A stretch of 64,000 nt of DNA. It comes from Terriglobia bacterium. Its GTDB lineage: Bacteria > Acidobacteriota > Terriglobia > Terriglobales > Acidobacteriaceae. How positions within the stretch are numbered: position 1 is the first letter of the stretch; every line of letters starts with the position of its first letter. Of this stretch, positions 34,286 to 44,634 are shown one piece after another. The DNA lies in the NCBI GenBank assembly GCA_020072585.1, contig JAIQGL010000034.1, forward strand, positions 1 through 64,000, in the 5' to 3' direction. Made by a program: the position numbers and the translations under genes. The notes beneath the pieces were generated by a model, which was not told the origin of the DNA, did no database searches, and saw only the letters and a program-made list of their open reading frames with translations.

Positions 34286-34872
34286 TTCCCCGCCACTTCC
34301 AGATCACGGTTGCCCTGGTGTTGCTGGCCATTCTGGTCAGCGGCATGGTCATTATCCGCATCACTCATAAAGAAGAGGCCATGACGTTGCGGGGCGCAGA
34401 CACAGCGCCGGTTGTGCCGGTGGTTGGCGGCAAACAAGAGCACATCCAGGTATTGGTGGCGTACGATGACGATCAGGCCTTGCGCTGGCGCCCTGCGGAT
34501 GTATTCTTGCCTGCCGAGCGGGGTATGCGCGCCCGCGAAACCCTGCGTTGCGTGATGGCACAGTATCTGCAATCGCCTTCGCCGCATCCGCTGGCCAAAG
34601 GCGCAGACATCAAGGATGTATATTTCATCAACGACGACACAATGATCGTAGACACCACCGCACAATTTGCAGACGGCCACCCTTCCGGAATATTGCTGGA
34701 AGAGATGACTCTGGCTTCACTCATTGAAACCCTCGCCGCAAACGTTCCCGGCATCACCAAGGTCAAATTTCTGGTGGACGGCAAAGAGCGGGAAACTCTG
34801 GCCGGCCACGCTGACCTGATGTCGTTTTACCAGACGGCGGCAGTCCACGAGATGGCCAAGGAGTTTGAATAA
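34282..34872 (+). CDS. GerMN domain protein
   Basis: A 196-residue membrane-anchored protein. One N-terminal TM helix (about 7-27) precedes a GerMN domain (residues 55-180): RETLRCVMAQYLQS, the DVYFINDDTMIVDTTAQF strand region, and the GITKVKFLVDGKERETL end typical of this domain. In GerM it contributes to sporulation in Bacillus, but the domain is widespread and is found near amidases in many phyla. It overlaps the amidase by 4 bp and precedes murI by 2 bp, indicating an envelope-related operon. Confidence 0.85.
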   Translation: MIPRHFQITVALVLLAILVSGMVIIRITHKEEAMTLRGADTAPVVPVVGGKQEHIQVLVAYDDDQALRWRPADVFLPAERGMRARETLRCVMAQYLQSPSPHPLAKGADIKDVYFINDDTMIVDTTAQFADGHPSGILLEEMTLASLIETLAANVPGITKVKFLVDGKERETLAGHADLMSFYQTAAVHEMAKEFE

Positions 34873-34874
34873 CA

Positions 34875-35663
34875 ATGCCGGTGATTGGCGTTTTTGACTC
34901 CGGCTTTGGCGGCCTGACCGTACTGCGTGAACTGCGCAGAGTGCTGCCTGCTGCCAACTATCTCTATTTTGGTGATACGGCGCATCTGCCTTATGGCGCC
35001 AAGTCTGTTCACACCGTGGCCAAATATGCCGTTTCAGCGGCCCATTTTCTGGAACAGCACGGGATTGAGATGCTGGTGGTAGCGTGCAATACGGCCACTG
35101 CACTGGCGCTGGAAGATATTCGAGCGGCAGTGCGCGTGCCCGTGGTAGGCGTGATTGAACCCGGAGCGCAGCGCGCCGCGGCAATCTCAAAGACAAAGAA
35201 GGCGGTCGTCGTCGCCACTGAAGCTACGGTCGCAAGCCATGCTTACCGGCGGGCACTGGAGCACCTGGGTATGGAAGCTACGGAAAAAGCCTGCCCGCTC
35301 TTTGTGCCTCTGGTGGAAGAAGGCTGGGTTGAGCATCCGGTGACGGAAGAAGTCGCGCACATATATATGGACGAGCTCTTTCAGGACGGGGCACGCGATG
35401 CGGACGTGCTTGTCCTGGGCTGCACACATTACCCGCTGCTTCGGCCACTGCTGCGAAGGGTCGTGCCTCAAAGCGTGGAGATCGTTGACTCTGCTGAATC
35501 CACCGCCGCCAGGGTCGTGGAGATGCTGGGAAAAAACTCTGCCGGCCCTGCGGGCGAGTTATGCTGTTACGCTACCGATTCGGTAGAGAAGTTCCGGCGG
35601 CTTGGTGGAAAGTTTCTTGGTTGCCCAATTGAAAACATTGAGTTGGTAGACATTGAAAAATAA
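34875..35663 (+). CDS. murI: Glutamate racemase
   Basis: Makes D-glutamate for peptidoglycan by a two-base mechanism. The two catalytic cysteines are in [12 protein letters not shown] and [10 protein letters not shown], the N-terminal nucleophile region is [10 protein letters not shown], and GDTAHLPYG supplies the substrate-binding loop. The 262-residue length is normal. Placement with an amidase supports a cell-wall cluster. Confidence 0.96.
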   Translation: MPVIGVFDSGFGGLTVLRELRRVLPAANYLYFGDTAHLPYGAKSVHTVAKYAVSAAHFLEQHGIEMLVVACNTATALALEDIRAAVRVPVVGVIEPGAQRAAAISKTKKAVVVATEATVASHAYRRALEHLGMEATEKACPLFVPLVEEGWVEHPVTEEVAHIYMDELFQDGARDADVLVLGCTHYPLLRPLLRRVVPQSVEIVDSAESTAARVVEMLGKNSAGPAGELCCYATDSVEKFRRLGGKFLGCPIENIELVDIEK

Positions 35664-35670
35664 CAAAGAC

Positions 35671-36408
35671 ATGTTTTTTCGCTCAGACAACCGCGCGCAG
35701 GAGCAGATGCGCCCGGTCAACATTATTCCTGAATTCATCTCCACCGCGGAAGGCTCAGCGCTGATTGAAGTTGGCAATACGCGCGTGATCTGCACCGCCT
35801 CCATTGAAGAGAGCGTGCCGGGCTTTATGAAAGGCACGGGCAAGGGATGGATCACAGCCGAATACAGCATGCTGCCGCGCTCTACCCTGACGCGCACCGC
35901 GCGCGAAGCCAGCCGTGGACGCCAGAGCGGCCGCACGCATGAAATTCAACGGCTGATTGGACGCGCCATGCGCGCCGTCGTGGATCTCAAGCAGCTGGGC
36001 GAGCGCACGATCACGCTGGACTGCGATGTAATCCAGGCCGATGGAGGCACGCGGACGGCTTCCATCACTGGCGCTTTCGTGGCGCTGGGTCTGGCGATGC
36101 AGAAGCTGGTGGAAGCGGGCACGCTCTCCGCGGCCCCACTGCGCGACTTTGTAGCTGCAACCAGTGTGGGGATTGTGGAAGGAGAAATCCTTCTGGACTT
36201 GTGCTACGAAGAGGACTCCCAGGCTGAAGTTGACCTCAATTTCGTGATGACCGGTGCGCGCAAGATCGTGGAGGTGCAGGCCACTGCCGAACAACACCCC
36301 TTTGATGAAGCCCAGCTCAAAAAGATGATGGACTTCGCCGCCAAAGGGATTGAGTCACTGATTGCGAAACAGCGCACGATTCTGGCACAGCTGCCATTAC
36401 GGCAGTGA
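35671..36408 (+). CDS. rph: RNase PH
   Basis: 3'-to-5' phosphorolytic exoribonuclease that trims tRNA 3' ends. The 245-residue product has [18 protein letters not shown] near the N-terminus, the arginine-rich [25 protein letters not shown] segment (phosphate site, split here by its helix), and [16 protein letters not shown] with [14 protein letters not shown] six codons upstream is less likely than the ATG at 35671. It follows murI by 7 bp. Confidence 0.96.
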   Translation: MFFRSDNRAQEQMRPVNIIPEFISTAEGSALIEVGNTRVICTASIEESVPGFMKGTGKGWITAEYSMLPRSTLTRTAREASRGRQSGRTHEIQRLIGRAMRAVVDLKQLGERTITLDCDVIQADGGTRTASITGAFVALGLAMQKLVEAGTLSAAPLRDFVAATSVGIVEGEILLDLCYEEDSQAEVDLNFVMTGARKIVEVQATAEQHPFDEAQLKKMMDFAAKGIESLIAKQRTILAQLPLRQ

Positions 36409-36567
36409 CCGTACTAAGAACAGTCTAAATTTTTCAAAGTAAACTGCGGTCGGCATTTTAGTACAATAGGTAACTCGACACGAATGCCGCGCATCTGTTC
36501 GTTGTGCCAGCTGGAGCCGGACTCCAGAGTCGGCTAACCCCAAGTATCACTCAAGGAGGATTGGACC

Positions 36568-37578
36568 ATGAAGCTTACCCCTGGAAAGTTAGCCGGAATG
36601 AAAGCTGTCTCTGACAAGCGTGGCGTAATTGCCGCCGCGGCCATGGACCAGCGCGGATCGCTGCAAAAGGCATTGGCCAAGGAAAAAGGCGCGGATGTCA
36701 GCTCGTCAATGCTGGAAGAATTTAAGTCGATCGTCACGGAAGTTCTTACAGCGCACGCCAGCGCCATCCTTCTCGATCCGGAGTTCGGGCTGCCGGCCGC
36801 GAAGCGCCGCGCCAACACTGCCGGACTGCTGCTGGCCTACGAGAAAACCGGTTATGACAAAACCGGCCCCGGACGCCTTCCTGATTTGCTGGATCACTGG
36901 TCCGTACGCCGGCTGAAGGAAGCGGGAGCGGACTGCATCAAGGTGCTTCTGTATTACACGCCAACGGACAGCCCTGAAATCAATGACCAAAAACATGCGT
37001 GGGTGGAGCGGATCGGCGACGAATGCCGCGCCAATGATATTCCCTACTTTCTGGAATTTGTGGGATATGAAGAAGGCATGGATGAAAAAGGCGTTGAATT
37101 TGCCAGAAAAAAGCCTGCGATCGTGATTGGCTCCATGGCTGAGTTCACCAAAGACAAATACGGCATTGACGTGATGAAAGTGGAAGTGCCGGTAAATATG
37201 AAGTTCGTGGAAGGCGCTAGGTCTTACGGAGGCCAGAAAGCATACTCCAAACAGGAAGCAATGGAGCACTTCCGCAAGGCGTCCGCGGTTGCCACCAGGC
37301 CGTTCATCTATCTTTCCGCCGGTGTGAGCAATGCCGAATTCAATGAAGGGCTGGCCCTGGCCGCTGAGTCCGGCGTGAAATTCAACGGTGTGCTGTGCGG
37401 ACGTGCGACGTGGAAGGAAGGTATCCCGGTCTATGCCAAGCAAGGCGCAAAGGCATTTGAACAGTGGCTGAAGACCGAAGGTGTAAAAAATATTGAGAAC
37501 GTGAATGCCAGCCTGAAGGCGGCAACGTCATGGTTTTCACAGTATGAAGTGCGCGAACCAGCAATGGCAGGCGACTGA
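36568..37578 (+). CDS. lacD: Tagatose-1,6-bisphosphate aldolase (LacD family)
   Basis: Class I (Schiff-base) aldolase of the LacD/DeoC-like group; cleaves tagatose 1,6-bisphosphate and, in several bacteria, fructose 1,6-bisphosphate. The 336-residue barrel has AAAMDQRGSLQKAL, SAILLDPEFGLPA, the conserved lysine K125 in DCIKVLLYY and the later lysine in GIDVMKVEVPV, with YLSAGVSN before the end. An AGGAGG lies upstream (about 36554). In the absence of lac or tagatose genes nearby, a glycolytic role is possible. Confidence 0.9.
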   Translation: MKLTPGKLAGMKAVSDKRGVIAAAAMDQRGSLQKALAKEKGADVSSSMLEEFKSIVTEVLTAHASAILLDPEFGLPAAKRRANTAGLLLAYEKTGYDKTGPGRLPDLLDHWSVRRLKEAGADCIKVLLYYTPTDSPEINDQKHAWVERIGDECRANDIPYFLEFVGYEEGMDEKGVEFARKKPAIVIGSMAEFTKDKYGIDVMKVEVPVNMKFVEGARSYGGQKAYSKQEAMEHFRKASAVATRPFIYLSAGVSNAEFNEGLALAAESGVKFNGVLCGRATWKEGIPVYAKQGAKAFEQWLKTEGVKNIENVNASLKAATSWFSQYEVREPAMAGD

Positions 37579-37607
37579 CGCGCTATAGCGAACAATAGAT
37601 AGCTTGC

Positions 37608-38426
37608 ATGGTACTTCCCGCATACGTAGGGGCTCTGGATCGCAAAGAGCGGCAGAAGATCGCCCTGATCACCGGGGCGTCGAGTGGCATTGGGCTCGAT
37701 CTGGCTCAGCTGATGGCGCCGCACTTTGACCTGATCATTACCGCCCGTAATCAAAGCGAACTTGAAAAAATAGCGCGTGAACTGGAAGCAAAACATGGGA
37801 ACCATGTGCACGTGATTCCAGGAGATCTCACCCGTCCGGATGCGCCACGGCAAATATTTGCCGAGATTGAAAGACGGGGGCTGGCGATAGACATTTTGGT
37901 CAACAATGCCGGCTACGGCGCCTATGGTCTTTTCGCGGAAACCAGTCCGCAGGGCAACATGGAGATGGTCCAGGTGAATATCGCCGCGCTGACCTCTCTT
38001 ACCCGGCTGGCTCTGCCCGGCATGCTCGAGCGCAAAGCCGGAAAGATCCTGAACGTTGCTTCCACCGCCGGATTTCAGCCCGGCCCGTTGATGGCTGTTT
38101 ATTACGCCACAAAAGCTTACGTGATCATGTTCTCTGAAGCCATTGCCAATGAACTGAAAGGCAGCGGTATCACGGTGACATGTCTATGCCCGGGAGCCAC
38201 CAGAACAAAGTTTGCCCAGCGGGCTGACATGGAAAACTCCCGATTATTCAAGCTGGCTGCCATGCGTTCCCTCGACGTAGCGCGTGCCGGCTATGAAGGG
38301 ATGATGCGGGGTAAAACCATGGTAATCCCAGGACTTCTCAACAAGGTGCTGGCACAGTCCGTCCGATTTAGCCCGCGCAAACTGGTAACCGAGATCTCAA
38401 GAAGCGTACAGAAGAAAGTAGATTGA
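37608..38426 (+). CDS. Short-chain dehydrogenase/reductase
   Basis: A 272-residue classical SDR with cofactor motif TGASSGIG, NNAGYG, the catalytic Ser in NVASTAG, and YYATK (Tyr and Lys of the YxxxK). A loop of about 20 residues after the active site (CLCPGATRTKFAQRA) and a basic C-terminus resemble the DltE/oxidoreductase subgroup with NADP preference. Substrate unknown. Thirty bp after lacD on the same strand. Confidence 0.9.
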   Translation: MVLPAYVGALDRKERQKIALITGASSGIGLDLAQLMAPHFDLIITARNQSELEKIARELEAKHGNHVHVIPGDLTRPDAPRQIFAEIERRGLAIDILVNNAGYGAYGLFAETSPQGNMEMVQVNIAALTSLTRLALPGMLERKAGKILNVASTAGFQPGPLMAVYYATKAYVIMFSEAIANELKGSGITVTCLCPGATRTKFAQRADMENSRLFKLAAMRSLDVARAGYEGMMRGKTMVIPGLLNKVLAQSVRFSPRKLVTEISRSVQKKVD

Positions 38427-38498
38427 CATGAGGCGAGGCGTCAAAGACGGTACGGCAAAAATATCCCCCGCAGCGTCTGGACCAAAAAGCCCCTGGGC

Positions 38499-39092
38499 CT
38501 AACCGGCCTGCGCGGAAACATGGGAGGCGCTGGGAAGAATCTGCCGCTTCACGTTTTCCGCCTGCCAGAGGTGGCGGCGCTGATGGGCCAGCATCCACGG
38601 CATGGCGGCGGCAAATCGCGCACGAAATGCTGAGAATCGCGGGGCGATCTTGAGCCTGGCCAGATGTAGCCCCTCAGATTCCCGGATCAGCCGTTCCCAT
38701 TCATCCTGCACTTGCAGAAAATCCGGCAATAGCTTGAGCGGATCGTCAACGCGGGCCGGTGGACGCACCCTGCGCGGAGCAATCAGTCTGATCCTGGGCG
38801 GCGGTTCCGCCAGCCAGACAAAAAGACGTCCTTTAAAACCAACATCAAAGGGCCCCGTACCAACCGTGTTGTCCCGCTTTCCACGCGCAATCGCCTCCGC
38901 CATGAAGGACTGCACGATGGTTCCAGTTGCATTGAGATGGAGCAGACATTCGGCAATCGACCACTTGCCGGGATGAGGACGTTTGATAAGTTGCTCGGAC
39001 GTGAGGCCGCTGACAAGGGCTTCCGCGCGAAGGCGCGCTTCTTTGATCTGCTGAAAAAAACTTTGCTGGGAGAAACGATCAGAGTCAGTCAT
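38499..39092 (-). CDS. DinB superfamily protein
   Basis: A 197-residue four-helix protein of the DinB/YfiT family. The metal-binding His triad appears as LLHLNATG in the second helix and MLAHQRRHLWQ near the C-terminus, with PGKWSIAECLLHL before. Such proteins often act on small thiols such as mycothiol or bacillithiol; activity here is unknown. The ATG at 39092 opens the conserved region, with an upstream ATG at 39128 as the alternative. Confidence 0.8.
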   Translation of the reverse strand: MTDSDRFSQQSFFQQIKEARLRAEALVSGLTSEQLIKRPHPGKWSIAECLLHLNATGTIVQSFMAEAIARGKRDNTVGTGPFDVGFKGRLFVWLAEPPPRIRLIAPRRVRPPARVDDPLKLLPDFLQVQDEWERLIRESEGLHLARLKIAPRFSAFRARFAAAMPWMLAHQRRHLWQAENVKRQILPSASHVSAQAG

Positions 39093-39142
39093 TCGAGCGA
39101 CGCTCCTGCGCCAAAAGTCTATCACCATAGCAGTGGCGACGA

Positions 39143-39481
39143 TCAGCGGATAATGTGGTCGCGATGATACGGGCCCTGTTCGCTCTCACGCTCTTTTCTG
39201 TACGAATAGACAATGTATTTGGCCATGATGAAAAAGAGCAGAGTGGCGACACAGCCGAGGCCAAGGACCACGATGGCCTTACGCCATCCTGAAAAAGCAA
39301 ACAAAGAGTACAGGAATGCCAAACTGGAACTGCCCACGACCACGAGCATTCCAATAAAGGCCATCCGGCTCTGGGAAAAAATGCCGAGATCGGAGCGCCG
39401 GCTGTGCTTCGCCGTCCAGTCCGCTCTCCTGGCTACCCCGCGAGTGCTTTTATGCTGCGCACTGCTCCCGTAGTTCGACAT
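39143..39481 (-). CDS. Small two-helix membrane protein
   Basis: A 112-residue protein with hydrophobic segments near residues 40-62 and 68-88 and charged ends. It lies between the DinB gene and guaA on the same strand. No recognised family. The N-terminal 39 residues could be non-coding, since an ATG at residue 40 precedes the first helix. Confidence 0.55.
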   Translation of the reverse strand: MSNYGSSAQHKSTRGVARRADWTAKHSRRSDLGIFSQSRMAFIGMLVVVGSSSLAFLYSLFAFSGWRKAIVVLGLGCVATLLFFIMAKYIVYSYRKERESEQGPYHRDHIIR

Positions 39482-39493
39482 TCCTTGACTATC

Positions 39494-41050
39494 TTACTCC
39501 CACTCAATGGTGCCAGGCGGTTTGGAGGTAATGTCATACACCACGCGGTTGATTCCGCGAACTTCATTCACAATGCGGTTTGAAATCTTTTTGAGCACGT
39601 CGTAGGGCAGCGGGACCCAGTCGGCGGTCATGCCGTCTTCAGAATGCACCGCGCGGATGGCACAGGTATAAGCATAGGTCCGTTGGTCGCCCATTACGCC
39701 CACGGACATCACTGGAAGCAGCACAGCAAACGATTGCCATATCTGCGTGTAGAGTCCGGCGCTCTTGATTTCATTCACGACAATATCGTCTGCCTCCTGC
39801 AACAGTGCTACTCGCTCCGGCGTGACCTCACCCAGAATACGCACGGCAAGTCCTGGCCCCGGAAATGGCTGCCGTTGCAGGACCTCCTCAGGCATACCCA
39901 TTTCACGGCCGATACGGCGAACTTCATCCTTAAATAAATCCTTTAAGGGTTCGATCAGCTTCAGCTTCATCTTGTCCGGCAGACCGCCAACATTGTGATG
40001 GGTCTTGATGGTCTGGGAAGGGCCACGAACGCTCCGCGATTCGATCACGTCAGGATAAAGCGTTCCTTGAACCAGCCAGTCAACCTTGCCTGTCTCATGT
40101 TCAAGACGGTGCGCTTCCTGGTCAAAGACCTCAATAAATTCATTACCAATAATCTTGCGCTTTTTTTCCGGGTCAATCACGCCGGCAAGCTTCTTCAGGA
40201 AACGGTCTGTTGCATCAACCGCCACCACATTCAATCCCAGACGGTCACGCAGGTTCTGCTGGACTTTCTCAAACTCGCTCTTGCGCAGCACACCGTTGTT
40301 GACGAAGACCGAGATCAGCCGGCGGCCAATGGCTTTATCCACCAGCGTTGCCGCAACAGCCGAATCCACGCCACCCGAAAGCGCACAGATGACTCTTCCC
40401 TGCTCGCCAACGGTCTGCCGTACCTGGCGAATGGTTTCATCAATGAAGTGCTGGGGCGTCCAGTCACCGCGCGCGCCGCAGATATTCACCACAAAGTTAC
40501 GCAGAAGATCGATGCCACGCTTGGTATGGTTGACCTCGGGATGGAATTGCACGGCCCAGATTCGTTGCTGTTCGTTCTGCATCGCGGCCAATGCATTGCT
40601 GCTTTGCGCCACCACGCTGAACCCTGCCGGCAACTCGAGAGCTTCATCGCCATGTGACATCCAGACGTTCAGAGATGGAGGCAGGCCAGCAAACAACCGC
40701 GATTGGCCGCTGACGGTAATTTCCGCGTGGCCGTATTCCCTCTTGGGCCCAGGCCGCACTTTGCCGCCAAGTTTGTGCGCAATAAAGTGGAGGCCATAAC
40801 AGATGCCAAGCACGGGCAGCCCAAGCGAGAGGACGCGTTCATCCGCTGGAGGAGCATCCTGATCATAGACAGAAGAAGGTCCTCCGCTCAGAATGATGCC
40901 GGCAGGCCGGTAACTTTTGACTTCTTCAAGGGGGGCCGTACAGGGCAGAACGACAGAAAATACTTTAAGTTCGCGGATGCGGCGCGCAATGAGCTGTGTG
41001 TATTGCGAACCGAAGTCGAGAATGACGATGGATTGGTCTTCCACGAACAA
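39494..41050 (-). CDS. guaA: GMP synthase (glutamine-hydrolysing)
   Basis: Converts XMP to GMP. The 518-residue protein carries the class I glutamine amidotransferase domain with nucleophile C84 (GICYG), H170 and E172 (QFHPE), then the ATP pyrophosphatase with P-loop LSGGVDS (225-230) and the C-terminal dimer domain (PGPGLAVRILGE). All catalytic residues are present. It follows an upstream membrane protein on the same strand by 36 bp. Confidence 0.97.
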   Translation of the reverse strand: MFVEDQSIVILDFGSQYTQLIARRIRELKVFSVVLPCTAPLEEVKSYRPAGIILSGGPSSVYDQDAPPADERVLSLGLPVLGICYGLHFIAHKLGGKVRPGPKREYGHAEITVSGQSRLFAGLPPSLNVWMSHGDEALELPAGFSVVAQSSNALAAMQNEQQRIWAVQFHPEVNHTKRGIDLLRNFVVNICGARGDWTPQHFIDETIRQVRQTVGEQGRVICALSGGVDSAVAATLVDKAIGRRLISVFVNNGVLRKSEFEKVQQNLRDRLGLNVVAVDATDRFLKKLAGVIDPEKKRKIIGNEFIEVFDQEAHRLEHETGKVDWLVQGTLYPDVIESRSVRGPSQTIKTHHNVGGLPDKMKLKLIEPLKDLFKDEVRRIGREMGMPEEVLQRQPFPGPGLAVRILGEVTPERVALLQEADDIVVNEIKSAGLYTQIWQSFAVLLPVMSVGVMGDQRTYAYTCAIRAVHSEDGMTADWVPLPYDVLKKISNRIVNEVRGINRVVYDITSKPPGTIEWE

Positions 41051-41085
41051 TTTTCTCTGATTCCTGGCAGAGTGTAAAGGGTAAA

Positions 41086-42021
41086 TCAGAGCGTTGAGGA
41101 ATTCTCTGCCGGCAAACTGGAAGCAGATGGCACCAATTTTGGCCCTCCGGGCTCTACATGCGCAGCGGCCAGCGCTAGATAAGCGGCCATTCGGGACATA
41201 TAAAGAAAGTCTGAGATGGCAAAGTAGGCCAGGGAGACGACCATCACCAGGGTGAAATAAGTTTGCGGCGCCGAACCCGCCATCCTGGAGGTAAGTCCGC
41301 AGATTGCCACCGCCACCAGCAGGACCACGATCCGAAACAGCAGAAATACAAATCCTGTTCCGGCAAAGTCAGAACGCTGAAGCCGGACGGTCTGGCGCGC
41401 GTGCCGGAATGCTGCCCAGAAGCTTTGCCCCCCACGTCCGAAAACGGCAGCGAGCGAAAGATACCAATTGAACACGAGCCACAGAGCACCAATGAGCAGC
41501 ACTGAGGGCATAACCATTAAATAGTAGAGGGCCAAGTCCGGCTTGGGACCTCGGGTGGCAATAAGGGCTTCGCCAACAATGGCCGCCATCAGGAGTACCA
41601 CGGAAAACCAGGTGAGAAACGCCCGCAAGAACTGCAAGGCCATGATGCTGCGAAAGCGAAGTGACGTAACGCCAGCACGAAGCCGCTTGATTGTGATGGT
41701 TCGCCCCAAAGCGGACAGAACGCTCCACAGCAACGCAATGAGGATGGGCACGGCAATCGCCGCAATGACTGCTTTCATTCCCAGGAGCGAGAGAATGATG
41801 AATACCATGCCGCCAATCCTTCTGGGATCATGGCTATTCCAGGCAGTGGTCCATGAGTCGCCTATGGGCAAAGGCCCCAACAATACCACGCCAACGGCAA
41901 ACACCAGCAGGCAAGCCAGCAGAGCGAATGACCAGCGCCAGAGGATTTCAACAAGAAAGATGACAGGATCGCGCGCCACAGAGCGGAGACCCTGCGTGAT
42001 GGGATTGGGCGGCTTGGTCAT
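41086..42021 (-). CDS. Multi-pass membrane protein, unknown family
   Basis: A 311-residue membrane protein with about six TM helices (approximately 30-55, 75-100, 130-155, 165-185, 220-245 and 250-272 from the ATG at 42021), mostly Ala/Leu/Val. The C-terminal tail is polar. An upstream ATG at 42066 would overlap leuS by 17 bp. It could be a permease-like protein; no motif supports a substrate. Confidence 0.7.
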   Translation of the reverse strand: MTKPPNPITQGLRSVARDPVIFLVEILWRWSFALLACLLVFAVGVVLLGPLPIGDSWTTAWNSHDPRRIGGMVFIILSLLGMKAVIAAIAVPILIALLWSVLSALGRTITIKRLRAGVTSLRFRSIMALQFLRAFLTWFSVVLLMAAIVGEALIATRGPKPDLALYYLMVMPSVLLIGALWLVFNWYLSLAAVFGRGGQSFWAAFRHARQTVRLQRSDFAGTGFVFLLFRIVVLLVAVAICGLTSRMAGSAPQTYFTLVMVVSLAYFAISDFLYMSRMAAYLALAAAHVEPGGPKLVPSASSLPAENSSTL

Positions 42022-42049
42022 CAGCACTGGCAATCTTTTATCCCTAAAA

Positions 42050-44629
42050 TCAGCGGACCACCACATTGACCAGCTTGCCCGCCACCACTATCACCTTTAC
42101 TATCTGTTTTCCCTCAACCGCGGCGCGGACTTTTTCATCGGCAAGAACGCGCTCGCGCACCAAATCTTCCACGCTCTCCGCGGGCATGACCACGTGGCTG
42201 CGAAGCTTGCCATTGATCTGGACGGCATAGGTCACTTCATCTTCCTTGGCGAGCGCGGGATCGAATGCGGGCCAGGGATAACGAAGGATATTCTCCGTTT
42301 CGCCCAAAACCTCCCACAACTCCGCAGCGAGATACGGAGCAAACGGCGCTAGCAAAAGCACAAGCCGGTGCTGGACATCCGCCAACAATCCCTGAGGGAA
42401 TTTGCCGGAACTGATTTCATCTTCCGCACCGTAAAGCTGATTGACGAACTCCATGATGGCGGCGACTGATGTATTGAAGTGCCAGCGTCCCTGGAAGTCG
42501 TCCGTCACGCGCTTGATGGTCTGGTGAAGTTTGCGCTCGATTTGCCGTGATTTTGGCGAAAGCTCGCTGGAGACTGCGCGCGCCGCATCTTTAGCCTGGG
42601 CGCTTCGTGCCGCGCCTGCGTTTCTCATCACAAATCGATACGCCCGGCCCAGGAAGCGATGCACACCTTCAACACCGGCCTCCTGCCAGTCAAGCTCACG
42701 ATCAGGAGAAGTAGCAAAGAGCGAGTACATGCGCGTGGAATCCGCGCCGAACTGCGCCACCATGTCGTCCGGGGAGACAACGTTACCTTTGCTCTTTGAC
42801 ATCTTGGCGCCATCTTTGATCACCATGCCCTGAGTAAAGAGCCGGAGAGCAGGTTCATCATTGCGCACCATACCGAGGTCGCGCATGAACTTGGTCCAGA
42901 AGCGTGAATAGATCAAATGCAAAATCGCATGCTCAACGCCACCGATGTACTGGTCGATGGGAAACCAGTAGCTGACAGTTTCTGTATCCAGCGGACGGTC
43001 CGCAAGCTGGGCGTTGGTATAACGGTAGAAATACCATGAGGAATCCACAAACGTATCCATCGTATCCGTCTCGCGGCGTGCGGTGCCGCCGCATTTGGGA
43101 CAACTAGCATTCACGAATTCCGGCACGCGCCCAAGCGGCGATCCGCCCTGCAAGGTAATGTCGATGTTGTCCGGCAAGAGGACTGGGAGATCCTTTTCCA
43201 GCACAGGTAGTACGCCACACTTCTCGCAATAGAGCATGGGGATGGGCGTGCCCCAATACCGCTGCCGGGATATGCCCCAGTCCTTGAGGCGATACGTTAC
43301 CGTCCGCTTGCCAAAACCTTTCTTCTCGGCAAACGCTGACATCTTCTCCATTGCTTCCTGGTTTGAGAGTTCGCTGAATTCCCCGGAATTGATCAGCAGG
43401 CTGTCTTTTCCCGCATATGGAAGAACATCTGGTTCCCGCTGGCCCGGAGCTGGAGGCTCTCCGATTCTGCGCGGCAAAACAACGACGCGAATTTCCAAAC
43501 CATATTTATGGGCAAACTCATAGTCGCGCTCATCATGGGCCGGAACGGACATGATCGCGCCGGTGCCGTAGTCCATCAAAATATAGTTGGCCACCCAGAT
43601 CGGGATCTTTTCGTCATTGAACGGGTTGCATGCATAACGCCCTGTAAAGACACCGTGTTTTTCGATAGCGCCCACATCGCCAGCTTCCCTGGCGCGTGCC
43701 TGCTCGCGCAATAGGTCTTCCACCTTGGAATGCAAGTGGGGATCGTTGCCGACCAACTCGGCGACAACGGGATGCTCAGGAGCAAGCTGGATGGAAGTTG
43801 CGCCAAAGATGGTGTCAATACGTGTTGTAAAAACGGTAATCTTGTCGCCGGATGCAACCGCCCGGTCAATCTTGAAATCAACAAGCGCACCTTCACTGCG
43901 GCCGATCCAGTTGCGCTGCATGGTGCGGACTTTTTCCGGCCAGCCCTCAAGCTTGTCGAGCCCGGCAAGAAGCTCTTCAGAGTAGTTGGTTGTGCGGACA
44001 AACCACTGCTCCAGTTCGCGCTGCTCCACTTGCGTTTCTTCATGACGCCAGCAGCAGCCATCCACTACCTGTTCATTCGCGAGCACAGTGGCGCAATCAG
44101 GGCACCAGTTCACCCTGCTCTTCTTGCGGTAGGCCATGCCCTTCTCGTAAAGCTTTAAGAAGAACCACTGGTTCCATTTGTAATATTCAGGCAGGCAGGT
44201 GGTGACTTCGCGCGACCAGTCATAGGCGAAGCCAAGACGCTTCATCTGCGCTTTCATGTGCGCAATGTTTGAAAGCGTCCACTGGCGGGGTGGAACGTTG
44301 TTTTTGATGGCGGCATTTTCCGCGGGAAGGCCGAAGGCGTCCCAGCCCATGGGATGAAGCACGTTGTAGCCGTTCATCCACATATAGCGGGCCAGCGCGT
44401 CTCCAATGGCGTAGTTGCGCACGTGGCCCATATGCAACGCGCCGGAAGGATATGGCAGCATCTCCAGGACGTAATACTTCTTGCGCTTGCTATCATGCCG
44501 TTCCGCGGCATAGAGCGCGGGATCTGACTCCCAGCGGGCATGCCACTTCTCTTCAATGCGCTGCGGTTCGTAGCGAAGCTCGCGCTGCTCAGGCGTGCTG
44601 GCGGTCACATCAATTTTTATTTCGGACAT
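42050..44629 (-). CDS. leuS: Leucyl-tRNA synthetase
   Basis: Class Ia synthetase charging leucine. The HIGH-like motif is HMGH at 66-69, the CP1 editing domain spans about 225-420 with the TRIDTIFGATS motif, a zinc-type Cys cluster CPKCGG lies in the CP2 region, and KMSKS is at 609-613. The catalytic core ends in an anticodon-binding region and a C-terminal domain. The 859-residue length is normal. Confidence 0.97.
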   Translation of the reverse strand: MSEIKIDVTASTPEQRELRYEPQRIEEKWHARWESDPALYAAERHDSKRKKYYVLEMLPYPSGALHMGHVRNYAIGDALARYMWMNGYNVLHPMGWDAFGLPAENAAIKNNVPPRQWTLSNIAHMKAQMKRLGFAYDWSREVTTCLPEYYKWNQWFFLKLYEKGMAYRKKSRVNWCPDCATVLANEQVVDGCCWRHEETQVEQRELEQWFVRTTNYSEELLAGLDKLEGWPEKVRTMQRNWIGRSEGALVDFKIDRAVASGDKITVFTTRIDTIFGATSIQLAPEHPVVAELVGNDPHLHSKVEDLLREQARAREAGDVGAIEKHGVFTGRYACNPFNDEKIPIWVANYILMDYGTGAIMSVPAHDERDYEFAHKYGLEIRVVVLPRRIGEPPAPGQREPDVLPYAGKDSLLINSGEFSELSNQEAMEKMSAFAEKKGFGKRTVTYRLKDWGISRQRYWGTPIPMLYCEKCGVLPVLEKDLPVLLPDNIDITLQGGSPLGRVPEFVNASCPKCGGTARRETDTMDTFVDSSWYFYRYTNAQLADRPLDTETVSYWFPIDQYIGGVEHAILHLIYSRFWTKFMRDLGMVRNDEPALRLFTQGMVIKDGAKMSKSKGNVVSPDDMVAQFGADSTRMYSLFATSPDRELDWQEAGVEGVHRFLGRAYRFVMRNAGAARSAQAKDAARAVSSELSPKSRQIERKLHQTIKRVTDDFQGRWHFNTSVAAIMEFVNQLYGAEDEISSGKFPQGLLADVQHRLVLLLAPFAPYLAAELWEVLGETENILRYPWPAFDPALAKEDEVTYAVQINGKLRSHVVMPAESVEDLVRERVLADEKVRAAVEGKQIVKVIVVAGKLVNVVVR

Positions 44630-44634
44630 CTCTT